DNA of 64,000 nucleotides from Pycnococcus provasolii (GCA_938743325.2 OW568893.1:1-64000); one strand, 5' to 3'; shown: positions 17,554 to 28,816, counted from the first letter of the stretch. Notes: a model not told the origin generated them from the sequence alone. Translations and numbers: made by a program.

Positions 17554-19023
17554 TTAGACTTTCTCGCTTTGACGCCGCAAAAAAGGGTGCTTAAGTGCTT
17601 GACGGGCGGTGATGCGTTTACGCGGATCACGTCGAAGTAGCTTCTCGCACAGGTCACGAGCCATCGCGTACGTTAGCTCGCCGTCTGCGTCGCCAACCGT
17701 CAACGACGCGTCGTCACGCCAAACGTCCTCGTCGTACTCCACCTCAGCGAGGATTGTCTCGAACCATATGTTTTTCATCGACCACTGCTCTCCCACGGGC
17801 TTGCGTCCACCCCAGAAGGGATATCTTCCACCCTCCACCATGGCGAACAGAAAAATGCCTGCTGACCAAAGATCGCTCGCGTATCCGTATCGCCGCAGAA
17901 TTACCTCCGGTGCCATGAAGATGGGTGTCCCGGACAAGGCATCCAGCTCAGGTGTGCAGTCGGGCAAGAAATTTACCGCAAGGCCGCAGTCAACGCAGCG
18001 AAGCTCAAGGTGCGCGCCGCTGTGCGTGGCAGGATCTTGCGCAGATATGCCATGCACGACGTCAAGCACCTCGTCGTCCGTGAAGAGGAAGTTGTTTGGC
18101 GTGACATCACGGAAGACGATGCCCTGCCTGTGGCACGTGGAGAGCACGCGGAGCACCGACGCAAGGATTGCCGACACCGCCGGAAGAGGCAGTCCACGCT
18201 GTAACCGGCGTCGTGCAGCGCCGTCATCGTCCACCAAGTTTGCCCGCCTCAGTTCCGCAAGAACCGTCTCAAGGCTTGGGCCTTGGACGCGATCCTGCAC
18301 CAAGTGCACCTTTTTATCATCCTCGTACGCGCCGTGCAGTGTGACGACGTCCTTGCAGTGGCGCAGTCGGCTAAGGATGTTCACCTCGTTGCTAATCTTG
18401 CGCAGCACCTTGGCCGACGTGGCGTGTGCGTTTGACGCCATCGCCCCCGGCAAAGCAGTTGTTCCGTCTAGTGCGCCTGTCCACCTTCGACTCATCGGTC
18501 CATCTGGCGAGACGAGCTTTGGAACGGACTTCACCGCGAGGCACTCGTCGAGCGGGTCCTCGAAGGTCGCCGCCGCACGCACGACGCCAAAGCTGCCACG
18601 CCCAATGACGTCGCCCATGTTGTAGTTCTTGTGGAGGCCGCGGTCGTATCCAAACACCTCCTTCGCGAGTTCCGCCGGCACGGTGGTGTCATCGGGCAGG
18701 CTGAGCGCATACGCGCTGTCCGCCGTAAGCTTTGGGCTGCATATTTCGCACTTGAGTGGTGAGGAGACATCAAACGATCGGCTTGCGTCGATCGCAATTG
18801 AGCTGTAGTCGGGAATAGGACCACCGCTGCTCCGTCCTGACGACGATGTTGGTTCCTGCGCCGCCGTCACGGCGGCTGAGCATGCGCCACCCAAGCTTCG
18901 ACGCGCACGTGCATTCTGTTTGGCACCTCTGACGAACCTTGTGTGCGGCCGGCCTGACGCAGCTCCTGTTGTGCGCTTGTGCGCTGGTATCCTGTGAGCG
19001 GTCGGGCGTTTCGCAGTCTCCAT
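17554..19023 (-). CDS. Divergent Ser/Thr protein kinase, 489 aa
   Basis: Residues 135-485 form a kinase domain: glycine loop GRGSFGVV (about 141), VAIK-type lysine in CLAVKSVPK, catalytic loop FRDVTPNNFLF, activation start VDCGLAV, APE motif GTPIFMAPEV and SDLWSAGIFLFAMVEG. The layout resembles CDPK/CaMK kinases, but there are no EF hands. HRD is FRD and DFG is DCG; the catalytic and Mg-binding Asp are both kept, so activity is plausible. The N-terminal 130 residues are basic, Ser-rich and include a CEICSP motif. Start MGDVI would lack the basic region; ATG 19023 is the first start. Confidence 0.88.
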   Translation of the reverse strand: METAKRPTAHRIPAHKRTTGAASGRPHTRFVRGAKQNARARRSLGGACSAAVTAAQEPTSSSGRSSGGPIPDYSSIAIDASRSFDVSSPLKCEICSPKLTADSAYALSLPDDTTVPAELAKEVFGYDRGLHKNYNMGDVIGRGSFGVVRAAATFEDPLDECLAVKSVPKLVSPDGPMSRRWTGALDGTTALPGAMASNAHATSAKVLRKISNEVNILSRLRHCKDVVTLHGAYEDDKKVHLVQDRVQGPSLETVLAELRRANLVDDDGAARRRLQRGLPLPAVSAILASVLRVLSTCHRQGIVFRDVTPNNFLFTDDEVLDVVHGISAQDPATHSGAHLELRCVDCGLAVNFLPDCTPELDALSGTPIFMAPEVILRRYGYASDLWSAGIFLFAMVEGGRYPFWGGRKPVGEQWSMKNIWFETILAEVEYDEDVWRDDASLTVGDADGELTYAMARDLCEKLLRRDPRKRITARQALKHPFLRRQSEKV

Positions 19024-20372
19024 GGCGGGGAAGGGAAGGGGATATGAAAGGAGGAGGAGGGGGCGCGTGGGGAGGGGAGGGGAGGGGGTCCACGTGGTTA
19101 AGGGCTCCGGTCTTCTCCTGGTTCCCTTTTTCTTCCAAATTCCAAGGCGCCGCCTGATGCCTGAGGTCTGAGGGAAAACGAACCTTAACGTTCACGCCTT
19201 CTCACTTTTGGCGGGCCTTTTTTGTTTCGTATTCCAGCCTCGAGGGGATCCCCGCCCCTCCCTTTCCCTTCCTCCAGGTCCGCGCGCAAGCTTCATCATA
19301 AGGTACAGTACCACCTTTGTAGTCCTCACGTCTCAGTTCCCGAAGGGGATTGTGAAGAGTAAAGCCGGGCGCGCGCAGCGCGCCCGGCTAGGATGGGTCC
19401 TGAGACCTCGGACTACAAGGTAGGTTTGGGCTCAGTGTTGTGTAGAAAAACATTTTCTGCTCAACCAACGTCGCGCGGCAGCGCCTTGAAATCTCGTGGG
19501 CGGCCTTGGGCCAAACGACGTCGGTTGGAAGGTCGGCCGGCGCAGTGGAAGGCAGGAGCTGCCACGCGGCGGCCTGGTGCTTGGCGCGTGCTTGCAGCTG
19601 TCGTTGTGACGGCGCCATAAAAGCTCAACCAACGTCGCGCGGCAGCGCCTGGCACTCGAAGAGTGCCGGCCTCACGGCCTCGCTCTCCCAAGCAGGGTAA
19701 CCCGGGAGGGCGCCTTACGACTCGGGGCTTGTGGGGTGCTCTAAGTGAATCGGTAGGAGGTCCGAATCTCCTACCGCGTGAGTTCGAAGCTTGTGCCTCC
19801 CCTCGTCTACTCCCCGGGGTACCGCGCTTGGTCGCGCTCGGCCGATCCTGCTCGGCCTCGGCGCCCCCGCGCTCCTGATACTGGACTACAGTACAAAGCC
19901 TCGGTATTATCGCCTAAAGGCGACAATACCGCCACCTACTCGGCGACCTCCGACCTACCACGCCGACCAAGGGCAAGGCTCGTCCTGTCCCAGACTCCCA
20001 GTGTCCCGCCCTACTTCCTACCACCGTACCACCGTACCACGGAAACAAAACAACCACGGCTGCCGTCTGCGCACCTCCTGGACCTGTCCTTACAGTAAAG
20101 GTAGTCCTAGCCTACCGGGTAGGGGAAAGGTTTAGCCCTTTCCCAGACGCGCAAACTCGCGCACGGGCTGCACCCGGCGGAGAGAGAACCCATAATACTT
20201 CACGCGCCTTATTAGTCCGCTGTCCGCCAACTGTGCTCCACGACTCGCGCGCCATCGTCACGTGCCGGCCGAACAGTAGTACTACCCTACCACTTGGCCA
20301 TGCGGGCGCGCACTCTACTGCAGGCGCTGGGACTGGCGGCGCTCGCATTTCCGCAGCTCGCTCAGGCGCAAC
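19024..20372. other. 1.3-kb gene-free stretch with several perfect hairpins and a short direct repeat
   Basis: No protein gene or confident tRNA is seen. It contains a GC hairpin with 12-bp arms (19363-19389, AGCCGGGCGCGC-GCA-), a 28-bp direct repeat (19459-19486 and 19623-19650), an 8-bp hairpin GGTAGGAG...CTCCTACC (about 19751-19774), and a 12-bp hairpin GGTATTATCGCC-TAAA- with one mismatch (19903-19930). The order of hairpins is unlike neighbouring spacers, so a structured non-coding transcript or an old DNA element is possible. Confidence 0.5.
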
Positions 20373-21010
20373 ATGGGACAAACGAAGCGTACCGCGAAGC
20401 GATTCAACTCGGGTAAGCGAGCGAACGAGTGACTATGTCTTGCCGCGACTGGGCGAAGGGATACATAACGCTAACACTTCCCTTCTTGCAATTTCCCTCT
20501 CCATCTCCCTCTCTCTCTTTTCAACACACGCACCGCAGACGTACAGGTAGGTCCGCAGAGGCTGACCGCTGGCATCACGGCTCGAATGCCATCACGGACC
20601 GCGTGCTATACCGACTCGAGCGCTTCTACGGACGCTCGCAGGAAGTGGAGGCGGGCTTAGGACACTTTCAGCCAACGAACTTTGCACAGTCGAGTCGCAG
20701 ACAGTCACTACAGAAGTCAAACACGCAGTCGCGCAGGTTTGGGTCGAAGCACGGCTTGCACATGAGCGAACGAGGTTCAAGGTTTCAAAGCATGCTTGCA
20801 CAGAAGGCTTACAGTCTCGGGCATAACCTGGGCGTCAGCCGTGGCTCCGCTGGACTTGCTCTCGCACGCGGTGTGCCGTCAGCTGTGACTGACTTTAGCA
20901 CGGTGCGCAGCGGTCGCGACGCGCGCAGACAACGTCGAGACGACCTGCAAGACGCGCTCATGCGTGAGACACACGACCACGAACGCCGACGTGAGCGCCG
21001 TCGCAGGTGA
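20373..21010 (+). CDS. Small basic protein with one spliceosomal intron, 167 aa
   Basis: Exon 1 is 20373-20412 (MGQTKRTAKRFNS, phase 1), donor GTAAGC at 20413. The intron has CTAAC about 20470 and a long CT tract (20476-20522), and ends at CAG 20546 or, in the same frame, CAG 20558. Exon 2 starts at 20547 or 20559 and runs to TGA 21008-21010. The joined product begins MGQTKRTAKRFNSG, continues ADRWHHGSNAITDRVLYRLE and ends in an Arg/Glu-rich tail. I do not recognise the family; the basic ends suggest a nuclear or nucleolar protein. TGTAA lies at 21104-21108. This is the only convincing intron in the window. Confidence 0.6.
20413..20546 (+). other. Spliceosomal intron (134 nt, or 146 nt with the second acceptor)
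   Basis: GT donor (GTAAGC), CTAAC branch-like motif, pyrimidine tract and CAG acceptor. A second in-frame CAG 12 nt downstream would remove four residues. Confidence 0.6.
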
Positions 21011-21177
21011 AGTCTTGCTGGCGTTACAGCGGCTTGTTGAACGACGTGGCTCGTCTCGCGTTTGTCACCAGCGCGGCGAACCGTACGTCAGCGACGCGCG
21101 CGTTTTGTAAGTTTAGCCAAGTCTCGGACTTCTTGTACAGTTCAAGGGGTGGATCCCCTCAGGCACCCGCCCCCCCG

Positions 21178-21402
21178 ATGGGTCCGACCCGTCCCGGCTC
21201 CCCCCCTCTCTCGCTCGCCATTCCCCCTTCCCAGGCATCGTCCCTGGGGATGATGCGCACGGGGGCCGCCGCGCGTGACGCCGCGCAGCCGCAGCCGGCG
21301 CCGGCAAAGCGAGCGCGCACCAGCGGCGCAGGAACGTTGGGCGTTGCGGACGGTGAGGCGGAGCTGGAGCGCATTCTGGGTTGTGTCGGAGGATCCGGAC
21401 CA

Positions 21403-21442
<40 letters not shown>

Positions 21443-24438
21443 ACTCGGATAAAGGGGACGACGATGTTGGCCAGCCTAGCGAAAATGATGCCGTAAAAGG
21501 AGACGAGGGACACGCCGCCGCGCCTGCGCCAGCACTCAGTGAGTATCTCGCGCAGTCGTTTCAAGGAGGAAATTGCTCGGTGAGCGCACTCGGCGGACCA
21601 CGCGCGCTGGGGGGCGCGGGTGGCGGCCTTGCCATGGGGGCGATGATGTCCACGCAGCAAGGAGCCACACCACTTCCAGACAGTGCAAGGATGGGGGCAA
21701 GTGGCGCCGCAGGAGGAGGTGGACACAGTGCATCACCGGAGGGTGCAAGCGCGGCTTCGCTGAGTCGGGTATTTGACAGTCTCGGTGGCGGGGCGCCTGC
21801 GAGTGGTGGCACTGACGACGACGACGACGAACCAGAGGAGGAGTGGCCTCCTGAGGGTCACATGACCATTCCCATTCTGCGGCACCAGCGCATTGCGCTT
21901 GCTTGGATGCTGAAGCGCGAGACTGCTCAGGGCAACGTGTCGCAGAAAAACGCAGCTGGTGCTGCTGGTGGTGACGACGCGCTACGTCCGTCAGGGCCAC
22001 CGGGTGGAATTCTTGCTGATGATCAGGGTCTCGGCAAGACAATTTCCACACTAAGCTTGCTTGTGTCGAGCCGTGCACCACGCAATCGAAACGACAACAT
22101 TCGAAAGGTGAGGCAGCTTCAAAATGTGGGAAAGCACAGGCAAAGTGCTGTGAAGACGGAGCGTGATGCCAACGCATCAGGTGCGAGTCCGATCAGCCCA
22201 AACAATCCCACCAGCCCTACCAGCCCGACCAGCCCCACCAGCCCGACCAGCCTCACCAGCCCGACCATCAGCCCTGCCGGCGGGACATCGAGACCACGCG
22301 AGGTGAACAACATGGTGCGAGGTGGAACACTGGTCGTTTGCCCCACGAGTGTGCTTCGACAGTGGGAGCGCGAGTTTCGCGAAAAGGTGTCGCGTACAGC
22401 GCAGATGTCAGTGATCGTACACCACGGTCCCGGTCGCACAAAGGGAGACCTAACGCTCGCGTCGTACGACCTCGTGCTGACGACGTACGCTATTGTCAGC
22501 CTCGAGACGCCGCTGCCTGGTGTGTCTGGCGCAGAATCGCAGAGTGGCCCGCTGAGTCGCATACAGTGGCATCGGATCGTGCTCGACGAGGCGCAGGCAA
22601 TCAAGAACGGCAGGACACGTGTCGCGCGCGCGTGCTGGGCTCTGAGAGGCAAGCGTCGGTGGTGCCTCAGCGGCACGCCCGTGCAAAACCACGTCTCAGA
22701 CCTGTGGAGCGTGTTTCGTTTCCTACGCTACCGTCCGTTCGACGATCCGAGGGCTTTTCGCGAGCACGTACTGGACGCGATGCGAGAGGATCAGTCGAAT
22801 GGCTACGACCGCCTGCGCGTAATCCTTACGCAAGTTGCCCTGCGGCGCACGAAATCTACCAAAATCAACGGGGAACCTGTCGTGCGCCTCCCTAAACGCA
22901 TCGATCATGTGGAGCAGCTTGAGCTCGGAGAGACAGAGCGTCAATGCTACGAGGCATTGGAGTGCGAGAGCTTAGCCGAGATGGAGGCTATTGATGCACG
23001 GGCGCATATGACAATGCAATCGAACACCGGTGAGCCGACGCGATATGCTCATGCGCTGCGCATGCTGCTTCGTCTGCGGCAGGCGTGCGATGACATGAGC
23101 CTTGTGAGAGGCGGGAGCCCCCAATTCCTTGCTTGCCGCACGAAGGCGATCGCGGCGGGTCATGCGGCGCTGCCTCGCGGACAAGCTCCCGCCCTGGCAA
23201 CGGCGCCGCCTGGAGAATCGACGCCTCCAAGGATGGTAGCTGTCGATGCCGCGGGTCGCGCGCGCCTGCTTTCGCTGATTGAAGGTGGTGAGGCAGAGTG
23301 CCCCGTTTGCCATGATGCTGTGGAGGATCCCGTTGTGTCTTTCTCATGCCGCCATGTGTTCTGCTCTGAGTGCGCTTCAACACAGCTTGCTGAGGCGTCT
23401 GGACGTGATGACGACGAGTGCTGGCTTTGCCCCGCATTTGGATGTGGAAAGCCAATCCGCCCGCAGGATATTTTAAGCCGAGCACAGCTGTGCGACGGCG
23501 CAATGGACGCGGTCGGTACGCCCGGAGCCGCGCCTGAGGCTACCAATGGACTGTCGGCGCAGTCTTTGTCGGCGCCGTCGGTTGGCGCCTCGCGGCCTGC
23601 GGTACTGGGTTCGCACTGCTCCACTAAGGTGCGTGCGGTTCTCACATACATGGACACGCTCAGCCGTCGGTGCGGCTGGCCTCGTGTTCGCGCAAGCGAC
23701 GGTGTGCCGCTGAGCGTTCTGCTCGCAAACGGCACACTCGGCAAGTCTACGGTAACGTCGCCAGGTAGCGCGGCCAAGAAGCATGTGAAAGTGCTTGGTC
23801 CTGGATGCTCAAGCATGGCAACGGTTTCGTCGTTGCCAAAACTTCCTCCTCTCCCTCCGGCGCCCGGACCACCCCCGGGCACAGAAACGCTCGAGAAGGT
23901 GGTTCTCTTCTCTCAGTGGACATCAATGCTTGATATTCTCGAGGAGAAGATGCGCTTTGAATGCTACCCATACCGTCGCATTGATGGCAGCATGGCGGTA
24001 GCGAAGCGCGAGGATGCGCTTAGCGACTTTCGCCAGTCGACGCATGAGTCGCCCCGCATTCTCCTGGCTAGTCTCAAGGCGGCCTCTGTGGGCCTGAATC
24101 TCGCCTGCGCAAATCACGTGATGCTTGTGGACCCGTGGTGGAATCCGACGACAGAAGAACAGGCGATTGACCGATGCCACCGCCTTGGACAAAGGCGTGA
24201 GGTACACGTGGTGCGCTTTCGATGCGTCTCCACTGTCGAGGATCGTATCTGGGAGCTTCAGTCGCAGAAGCGTGAGCTTGTGGGTGCGGTAATGGAAGGA
24301 AAAGGTGGCGATGGCGCGACAGCAGGTGCCTCGTTCGGCGGACGTCAGCGTTTGTCCATGAATGAGCTCATGTGGCTTTTCAAAGCCAAAAAGGCAGGAG
24401 GAGGAGGAGGAGGAGGAGGAGGCGGCGGCGGCAGGTGA
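21178..24438 (+). CDS. SNF2-family ATPase with RING finger (RAD5/RAD16/HLTF-like), about 1086 aa
   Basis: The SNF2 N-terminal ATPase half has Walker A ADDQGLGKT (about residue 281-288) and DEAQ box VLDEAQAIKN (about 468). A C3HC4 RING (CPVC...CRHVFCSEC...CWLCP, about 708-760) is inserted before the C-terminal helicase half, which carries VLFSQWTSMLDILEEKM, SVGLNLA and QAIDRCHRLGQ. This order is that of RAD5, RAD16 and HLTF: DNA translocase plus ubiquitin E3 in post-replication or nucleotide-excision repair. No HIRAN domain is evident, which favours the RAD16 or general SNF2-RING class. Low-complexity inserts include an Ala run and (SPT)n near 22200. ATG 21178 is the first start; 21250 is an alternative. 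TGTAA is at 24479-24483. Confidence 0.9.
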
Positions 24439-24478
24439 CCTACTTACTATAAATATAGTTTAGTTGTGAAAGAAGAGA

Positions 24479-24483
24479 TGTAA
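24479..24483 (+). terminator. TGTAA poly(A) signal of the SNF2-RING gene
   Basis: TGTAA 41 bp after the stop. TTACA at 24534-24538 is the matching minus-strand signal for the REI1-like gene. Confidence 0.45.
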
Positions 24484-24559
24484 CTCCAAGATAAATCTCG
24501 CTTTATTCCCAAAACAAGGTTCGGATGGTCACATTACACGAATAATATGCATTGCAGTT

Positions 24560-25895
24560 TCAATGTGGAACATTTTTCGGCAGCTTGTTAATTTTATCGC
24601 TTCGCCAGTCCGTTCTCATCTGATTTCGCATTTGCTTATGTCGTGCTTGTATGCTAGCGACACCCTCCGCGGCATGCGCAGGTGTACCCTTGAGGCGTCG
24701 CGACAAGCCAACGGTTGCAATTCCCATCTCTTGATACCGCTGCGAGACGACGGCGAGAGATACGGAGGAGCGCGTATCCGCCGGCTTGTACCGTTGCTTG
24801 TAGTATCGCGCGTACGCACGGTGCCCGAAAGACCGCGTCGTTGTCACACCGCCCTCGTCAACGCTGGATCTACTCACACTCACAACGAGCTCACCACTTT
24901 CTGTCGTGTACGTGCTTCCGCCGGTCTGGCCTGGGCGGCTGGTGGCACCTGACGGTACCAGTGCTAGGCTCCGGCTGCTCGATGCACCTGCCATTTCCAT
25001 TGCCGCAACTTCGTCGTCGGACATCTCCTCCCATTCCTCATTATCGTCGATGTCGTCGTCTTCGTCGCCGCTTTCCATGTCAAGCTCGTAGAAGATATCG
25101 TACTCGTCTTCGTTGCCCTCGAACAGCATACGGCACTTATTCGTGTCGACCATGTGGCGCTGCACAGCGTGCAGGTTTGGAAATCGCTTCGCGTTCGGGT
25201 CAAGACCACTCATGTAAAGTGGTATGCCACCCTCCACGAGCTTTGCGCCAAGATACCGCAGAAGTCCCTCGACGTCCACGAGTCGGTCAACGTACGGCAG
25301 GAAGAAACCATAACGTTTGTGCATGCTTACGAGACACGCCTCGACGGACTCAAATCGCTCGTTGCTGAAGAGGCAAGTGCACGGATCCCACCGCTCATCC
25401 TCCTCCTCATCCTCCTCCTCCTCCTCCATGTCGTCCTCCTCCCTCTGCTCCTCCATGTCGTCGTCGTCGGCGGCGCGACCGGCGCTCGCCTCTCTCTCAT
25501 TTTTCGACATTTTTCGACTTGGCGTCAAACACCTGCGGCGTCGCGTCGAACGTGCCGTTCGTTCGTGCCAACCTTTGAGCAAGCAGCGCCTTATACTTCT
25601 TCGTCTGCGTGTGAGCACGGTACGTCGCCTCCGACTGGAACCGCTTTTTGGTGAGCGGGCAGACGAAAACCTGCGCCTGCGCCACCTGTTGCGCGCGAGC
25701 AAGCTGTGCGCGTCGTGCGTCGAACCACTGCAGCGTGACTGGTGGCAGCGATGCGACCTTGCGCTTGAGGTTGTAGCGGTGCAGGTCCGTGCGGTAGTGC
25801 GCCTTCAGAAGGTCGGGGTGAGCGAAAGCGAGCAGGCACGTCGCGCACGCGTTGGAGGTGGTGGCGTGCGCGTCATCACGCTGCGCCGCCGCCAT
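24560..25895 (-). CDS. REI1: REI1/ZNF622-like 60S biogenesis factor, frame interrupted by a 10-bp duplication
   Basis: REI1/ZNF622 is a cytoplasmic zinc-finger factor for late 60S subunit maturation. From ATG 25895 the first frame (132 aa) has finger 1 (CATCLLAF...HYRTDLH) and VCPLTKKRFQSEATYRAH, then stops at 25497. The rest (YGFFLPYVDRLVDVEGLLRY, LHAVQRHMVDTNKC, acidic block, FYEL, and a C-terminal RYYKQRYKP) continues in another frame to 24560. The switch coincides with a tandem copy of ATTTTTCGAC (25499-25508, 25509-25518); with one copy the frame would be continuous. Only finger 1 keeps all zinc ligands: later fingers read CPLT, CLFS and PLYM where the family has CxxC. It may be a decaying paralogue, a strain-specific lesion or a sequence error. 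Confidence 0.75.
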
Positions 25896-26151
25896 TGGGC
25901 TGAGTTGTGGTGGAAAGGGAAGGGGGGAAGGGGAGGACTCGGGGGGAGGAGCAGGGAGGGAGGGGGGACCAGGTGGGGGGACCCCCTCCAGCCAAACCCC
26001 TAACCCTTCGCTCACGGTGTGACCCACAGTCTGTGACCCACGGCACCAAACACCACCTGTTCCGTGTCCCTGTCACAGACAGCTTATGATAGCTCCCCAC
26101 AAGTGCTGGGAAACACAGGTTAAGAGTTTACTCGCTCACTCGCTCGCTCAC

Positions 26152-28072
26152 TCACTCACTCACTTCGTCGTCCCCCTCCTCCTCCTCGCTCTCGCCGCCG
26201 CTCGCTTCTCTTTGAGATGCCGTCTGGCGAAGCAGCGGGAACGCCACGACGTCGCGAATCGAGGCTGAGTCAGTGAGAAGCATCACCAGCCGGTCGACGC
26301 CCAGGCCCATGCCAGCTGTCGGAGGCATGCCGTACTCGAGCGCGTCGAGGAAATCCTCGTCCACCTCAACTGCGTAGTTCTCCTCGGCATTTTCGCGCCA
26401 CTCCGCGAGCGCCTTCTCGCCGCCACGAGACAGTGCGGCTGACTCCGCAGCTTCGCGAAGAGACGTCTGATTGCGCACCTGCTCCTCGAGACGGTTACGC
26501 TGGTCAATGGGATCCGTCAGCTCGCTAAAGGCATTCGCGAGCTCGCGGCCGTAGATGAAGAGCTCGAATCTCTCGACGCGAGCATCGGAAAAGTCGCGGT
26601 GAGGTTTCGCGAGCGGTGAGATCTCCACGGGATGGTCTGTCACAAAAGTCGGCTGAATGAGCGTGCTTTCGACGAGTTCCTCGAAGCACGTGTTGAGCAC
26701 GTGGCCGGTCGTCGGGCATCCCTCAATTAGACCGCGAAACAGCTCGCACTTCTCGCACGCGAGAGCCGCGGAAACGGCTTGCGCGTGCTTCATCGCGCCG
26801 CCATTCTCACCACCACCAAGAAAGTCTATGCCAGTCGCCTCGATCACGAGGTCGTTCATGCTCACTCGGCGGAATGGTGCGGCGAGGGAGATGCTCGTTC
26901 CCTGGTACTCGAGCGTGTCCCCTGCGCCAAGCGCAGACGCGCAGGAAAGAACCATGCTCTCCGTCAGCTCCATCATATCCCCGTAGTCGGCGAACGCCTG
27001 GTAGCACTCCACGCTCGTGAACTCCGGGTTGTGGCGAGTGCTCGTGCCCTCGTTGCGAAAGACGCGTCCAAGCTCGAACACACGCTCGATGCCTCCAACG
27101 ACGAGACGCTTGAGATGCAGCTCCGTGGCAATGCGAAGCGTGAGGTCACGAGCGAGTGCGTTGTGGTACGTCAGGAACGGCCTTGCGTCCGCACCGCCAG
27201 CGCTGCCGTGCAGCACGGGCGTCTCCATCTCCAGGAATCCTCGACCTTCCAAGAACGAGCGGATTGCACTCGTCACCTTCGAGCGCGCGACGAACGTTGA
27301 CACGACGTCCGGATTTGAAATCATGTCCAGATGCCTTTGACGGTATCGTTTTTCGACGTCTGTGAGACCATGGAATTTATCGGGCAAAGGTTTAATTGCC
27401 TTGGTGAGCATCTGCAGCTCGCGCACGGTGACGCTCAGCTCACCCTTGTCCGTTCGCTTGATCCCTCCAGCCGCTCCGACGATGTCGCCGACGTCAACGA
27501 GTGTCTTTACGTCCGAAAACGCGAGCTGGCCAGCGGGCGTGTCGCCATCCGCCTTGGGGAACCTGCGACTTTCGCAGAAGAGCTGCACAGTTCCCTGCTG
27601 ATCTCGCAGCGTCAAGAAGGCGAGCTTTTTGCCAAACGACCTCTTCGCGACGACACGGCCAGCCACACGAACAGGTTGCTCGAGTGCGTCGAATCCCGTC
27701 TCCACCGTCTCACCGTCGTCAGGTTGGTCGTCCGTCGTCAGACGCACCTCCACACCCGGCGCTAGGTCAGCGTACCTCGCCTGTAAGGCGTCGCACAAGT
27801 CTGTACGCTCGTAGCGGTACGCGAACGGCTCTAGTCCTCGACCTCGCAGCTCCGCCACCTTTTCAACTTTGATGGCACGCACGTCCGACGAGCTCAGTTC
27901 CGCGGGCGAGTCGTCGTGCGCCTTCTTGCCGCCTTTATTCTTATTGTTTCCTCCCTTGTTCGTCTTTTTCCCGGTCGCCTTCTTCTTGGTTGGTTCCGTG
28001 GATGATGATGACGATGACGATGACGACGGTGTTGTAGACGACGGCGTGGATGTCGAAGACGCAGATGCCGCG

Positions 28073-28103
<31 letters not shown>

Positions 28104-28329
28104 CGTCGACGGTTGACGCCGCGAATCCGCGCCAGCCTCTCGCTCGCCGATTCCGTGGTCTAGAAGCACACAATGCAGTGCCGGGTCGTCGACTGCCGCT
28201 GCCGCCGGTGCTGGTGGTGATACTGCTGCGCGAGAGTAGCTTCAAAGCTGCGCGCGAGCTTATAGAGACGGACATGGGTGTGCGACCAATATAATGCTGC
28301 GACATGAAGGCGTGCGAGAGGGACGCCAT
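26152..28329 (-). CDS. Lysyl-tRNA synthetase, class II, 725 aa
   Basis: The enzyme charges tRNA-Lys. Residues 1-75 are Ser/Arg-rich without acid clusters, like an organelle transit peptide; 100-135 is a Lys/Gly-rich linker (KKKATGKKTNKGG) like the tRNA-binding extension of eukaryotic LysRS. An OB-fold anticodon domain (about 215-330) is followed by the class II core: motif 1 region FLEMETPVL, motif 2 FRNEGTSTRHNPEF and motif 3 GMGLGVDRLVML. The pattern of transit peptide plus eukaryotic linker suggests either dual targeting or alternative starts (ATG 28305 and 28275 are also in frame). The C-terminus is acidic. It is divergent from the ACL5 gene. Confidence 0.95.
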
Positions 28330-28816
28330 GGAACCTGAGGAGCGTGAGTGAGGGGAGGGATAGTTGTGGATAAAACGGAAAACGAAGAGGAGGAGGGGGG
28401 GGACAGGACAGGGAGGAAGAAATTAGTGGGAAGGGGGATCCGTCCTTGCATGGAAGGCTGTACACATAACTTCTTTTTGCTCGCCTTCCTATGAGTAGTT
28501 CTCCTCCGGGGAATAAATAAGGGCCCCTTGTTGTGGCGGCGCCTTTCCTTTCTTCGTCCCCAGTGCCTCTCTCCACGGCACTGATTGATTACCCGATCAA
28601 GTAAAGATCAGTGTAATCACTCCTGCTGTACTAGCTACGACGACGTCTCGCTTTCGCTTGACTCGTATTAATAATAGGAACGGGCGTCCAGCTTCCTGCC
28701 TTGGTGCCTTCCGATCATCATCACGTCGTCGTCGTCGTCGCTTAGATTATTCACCACCTTCCTCACAGGAAGTTTGTTTCAACAATAAGAATACCTTTAG
28801 GAATCATCTCAGATCC
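28330..28816. promoter_or_regulatory. Divergent promoter region, LysRS / ACL5
   Basis: A 487-bp spacer between opposite starts. Near the ACL5 side, 28579-28619 can fold in two competing ways: CACTGAT with ATCAGTG (28579-28585/28607-28613) or TGATTAC with GTAATCA (28586-28592/28613-28619). If transcribed, this would be in the ACL5 leader. There is no ATG between this structure and the ACL5 start. Confidence 0.4.

Noticed and set aside
19735-19800. tRNA-like stretch with a TCCGAAT loop
   Set aside because: The stem is 8 bp, not 5; no D arm, anticodon arm or acceptor stem can be paired around it.
21142-21726. Long minus-strand frames opposite the SNF2-RING gene start
   Set aside because: They arise from the GCC/Ala repeats and have no domain; the plus-strand helicase is clear.
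28658-28816. N-terminal extension of the ACL5-like protein
   Set aside because: The frame is open but has no ATG; the non-ATG start would be needed in a eukaryotic nuclear gene.
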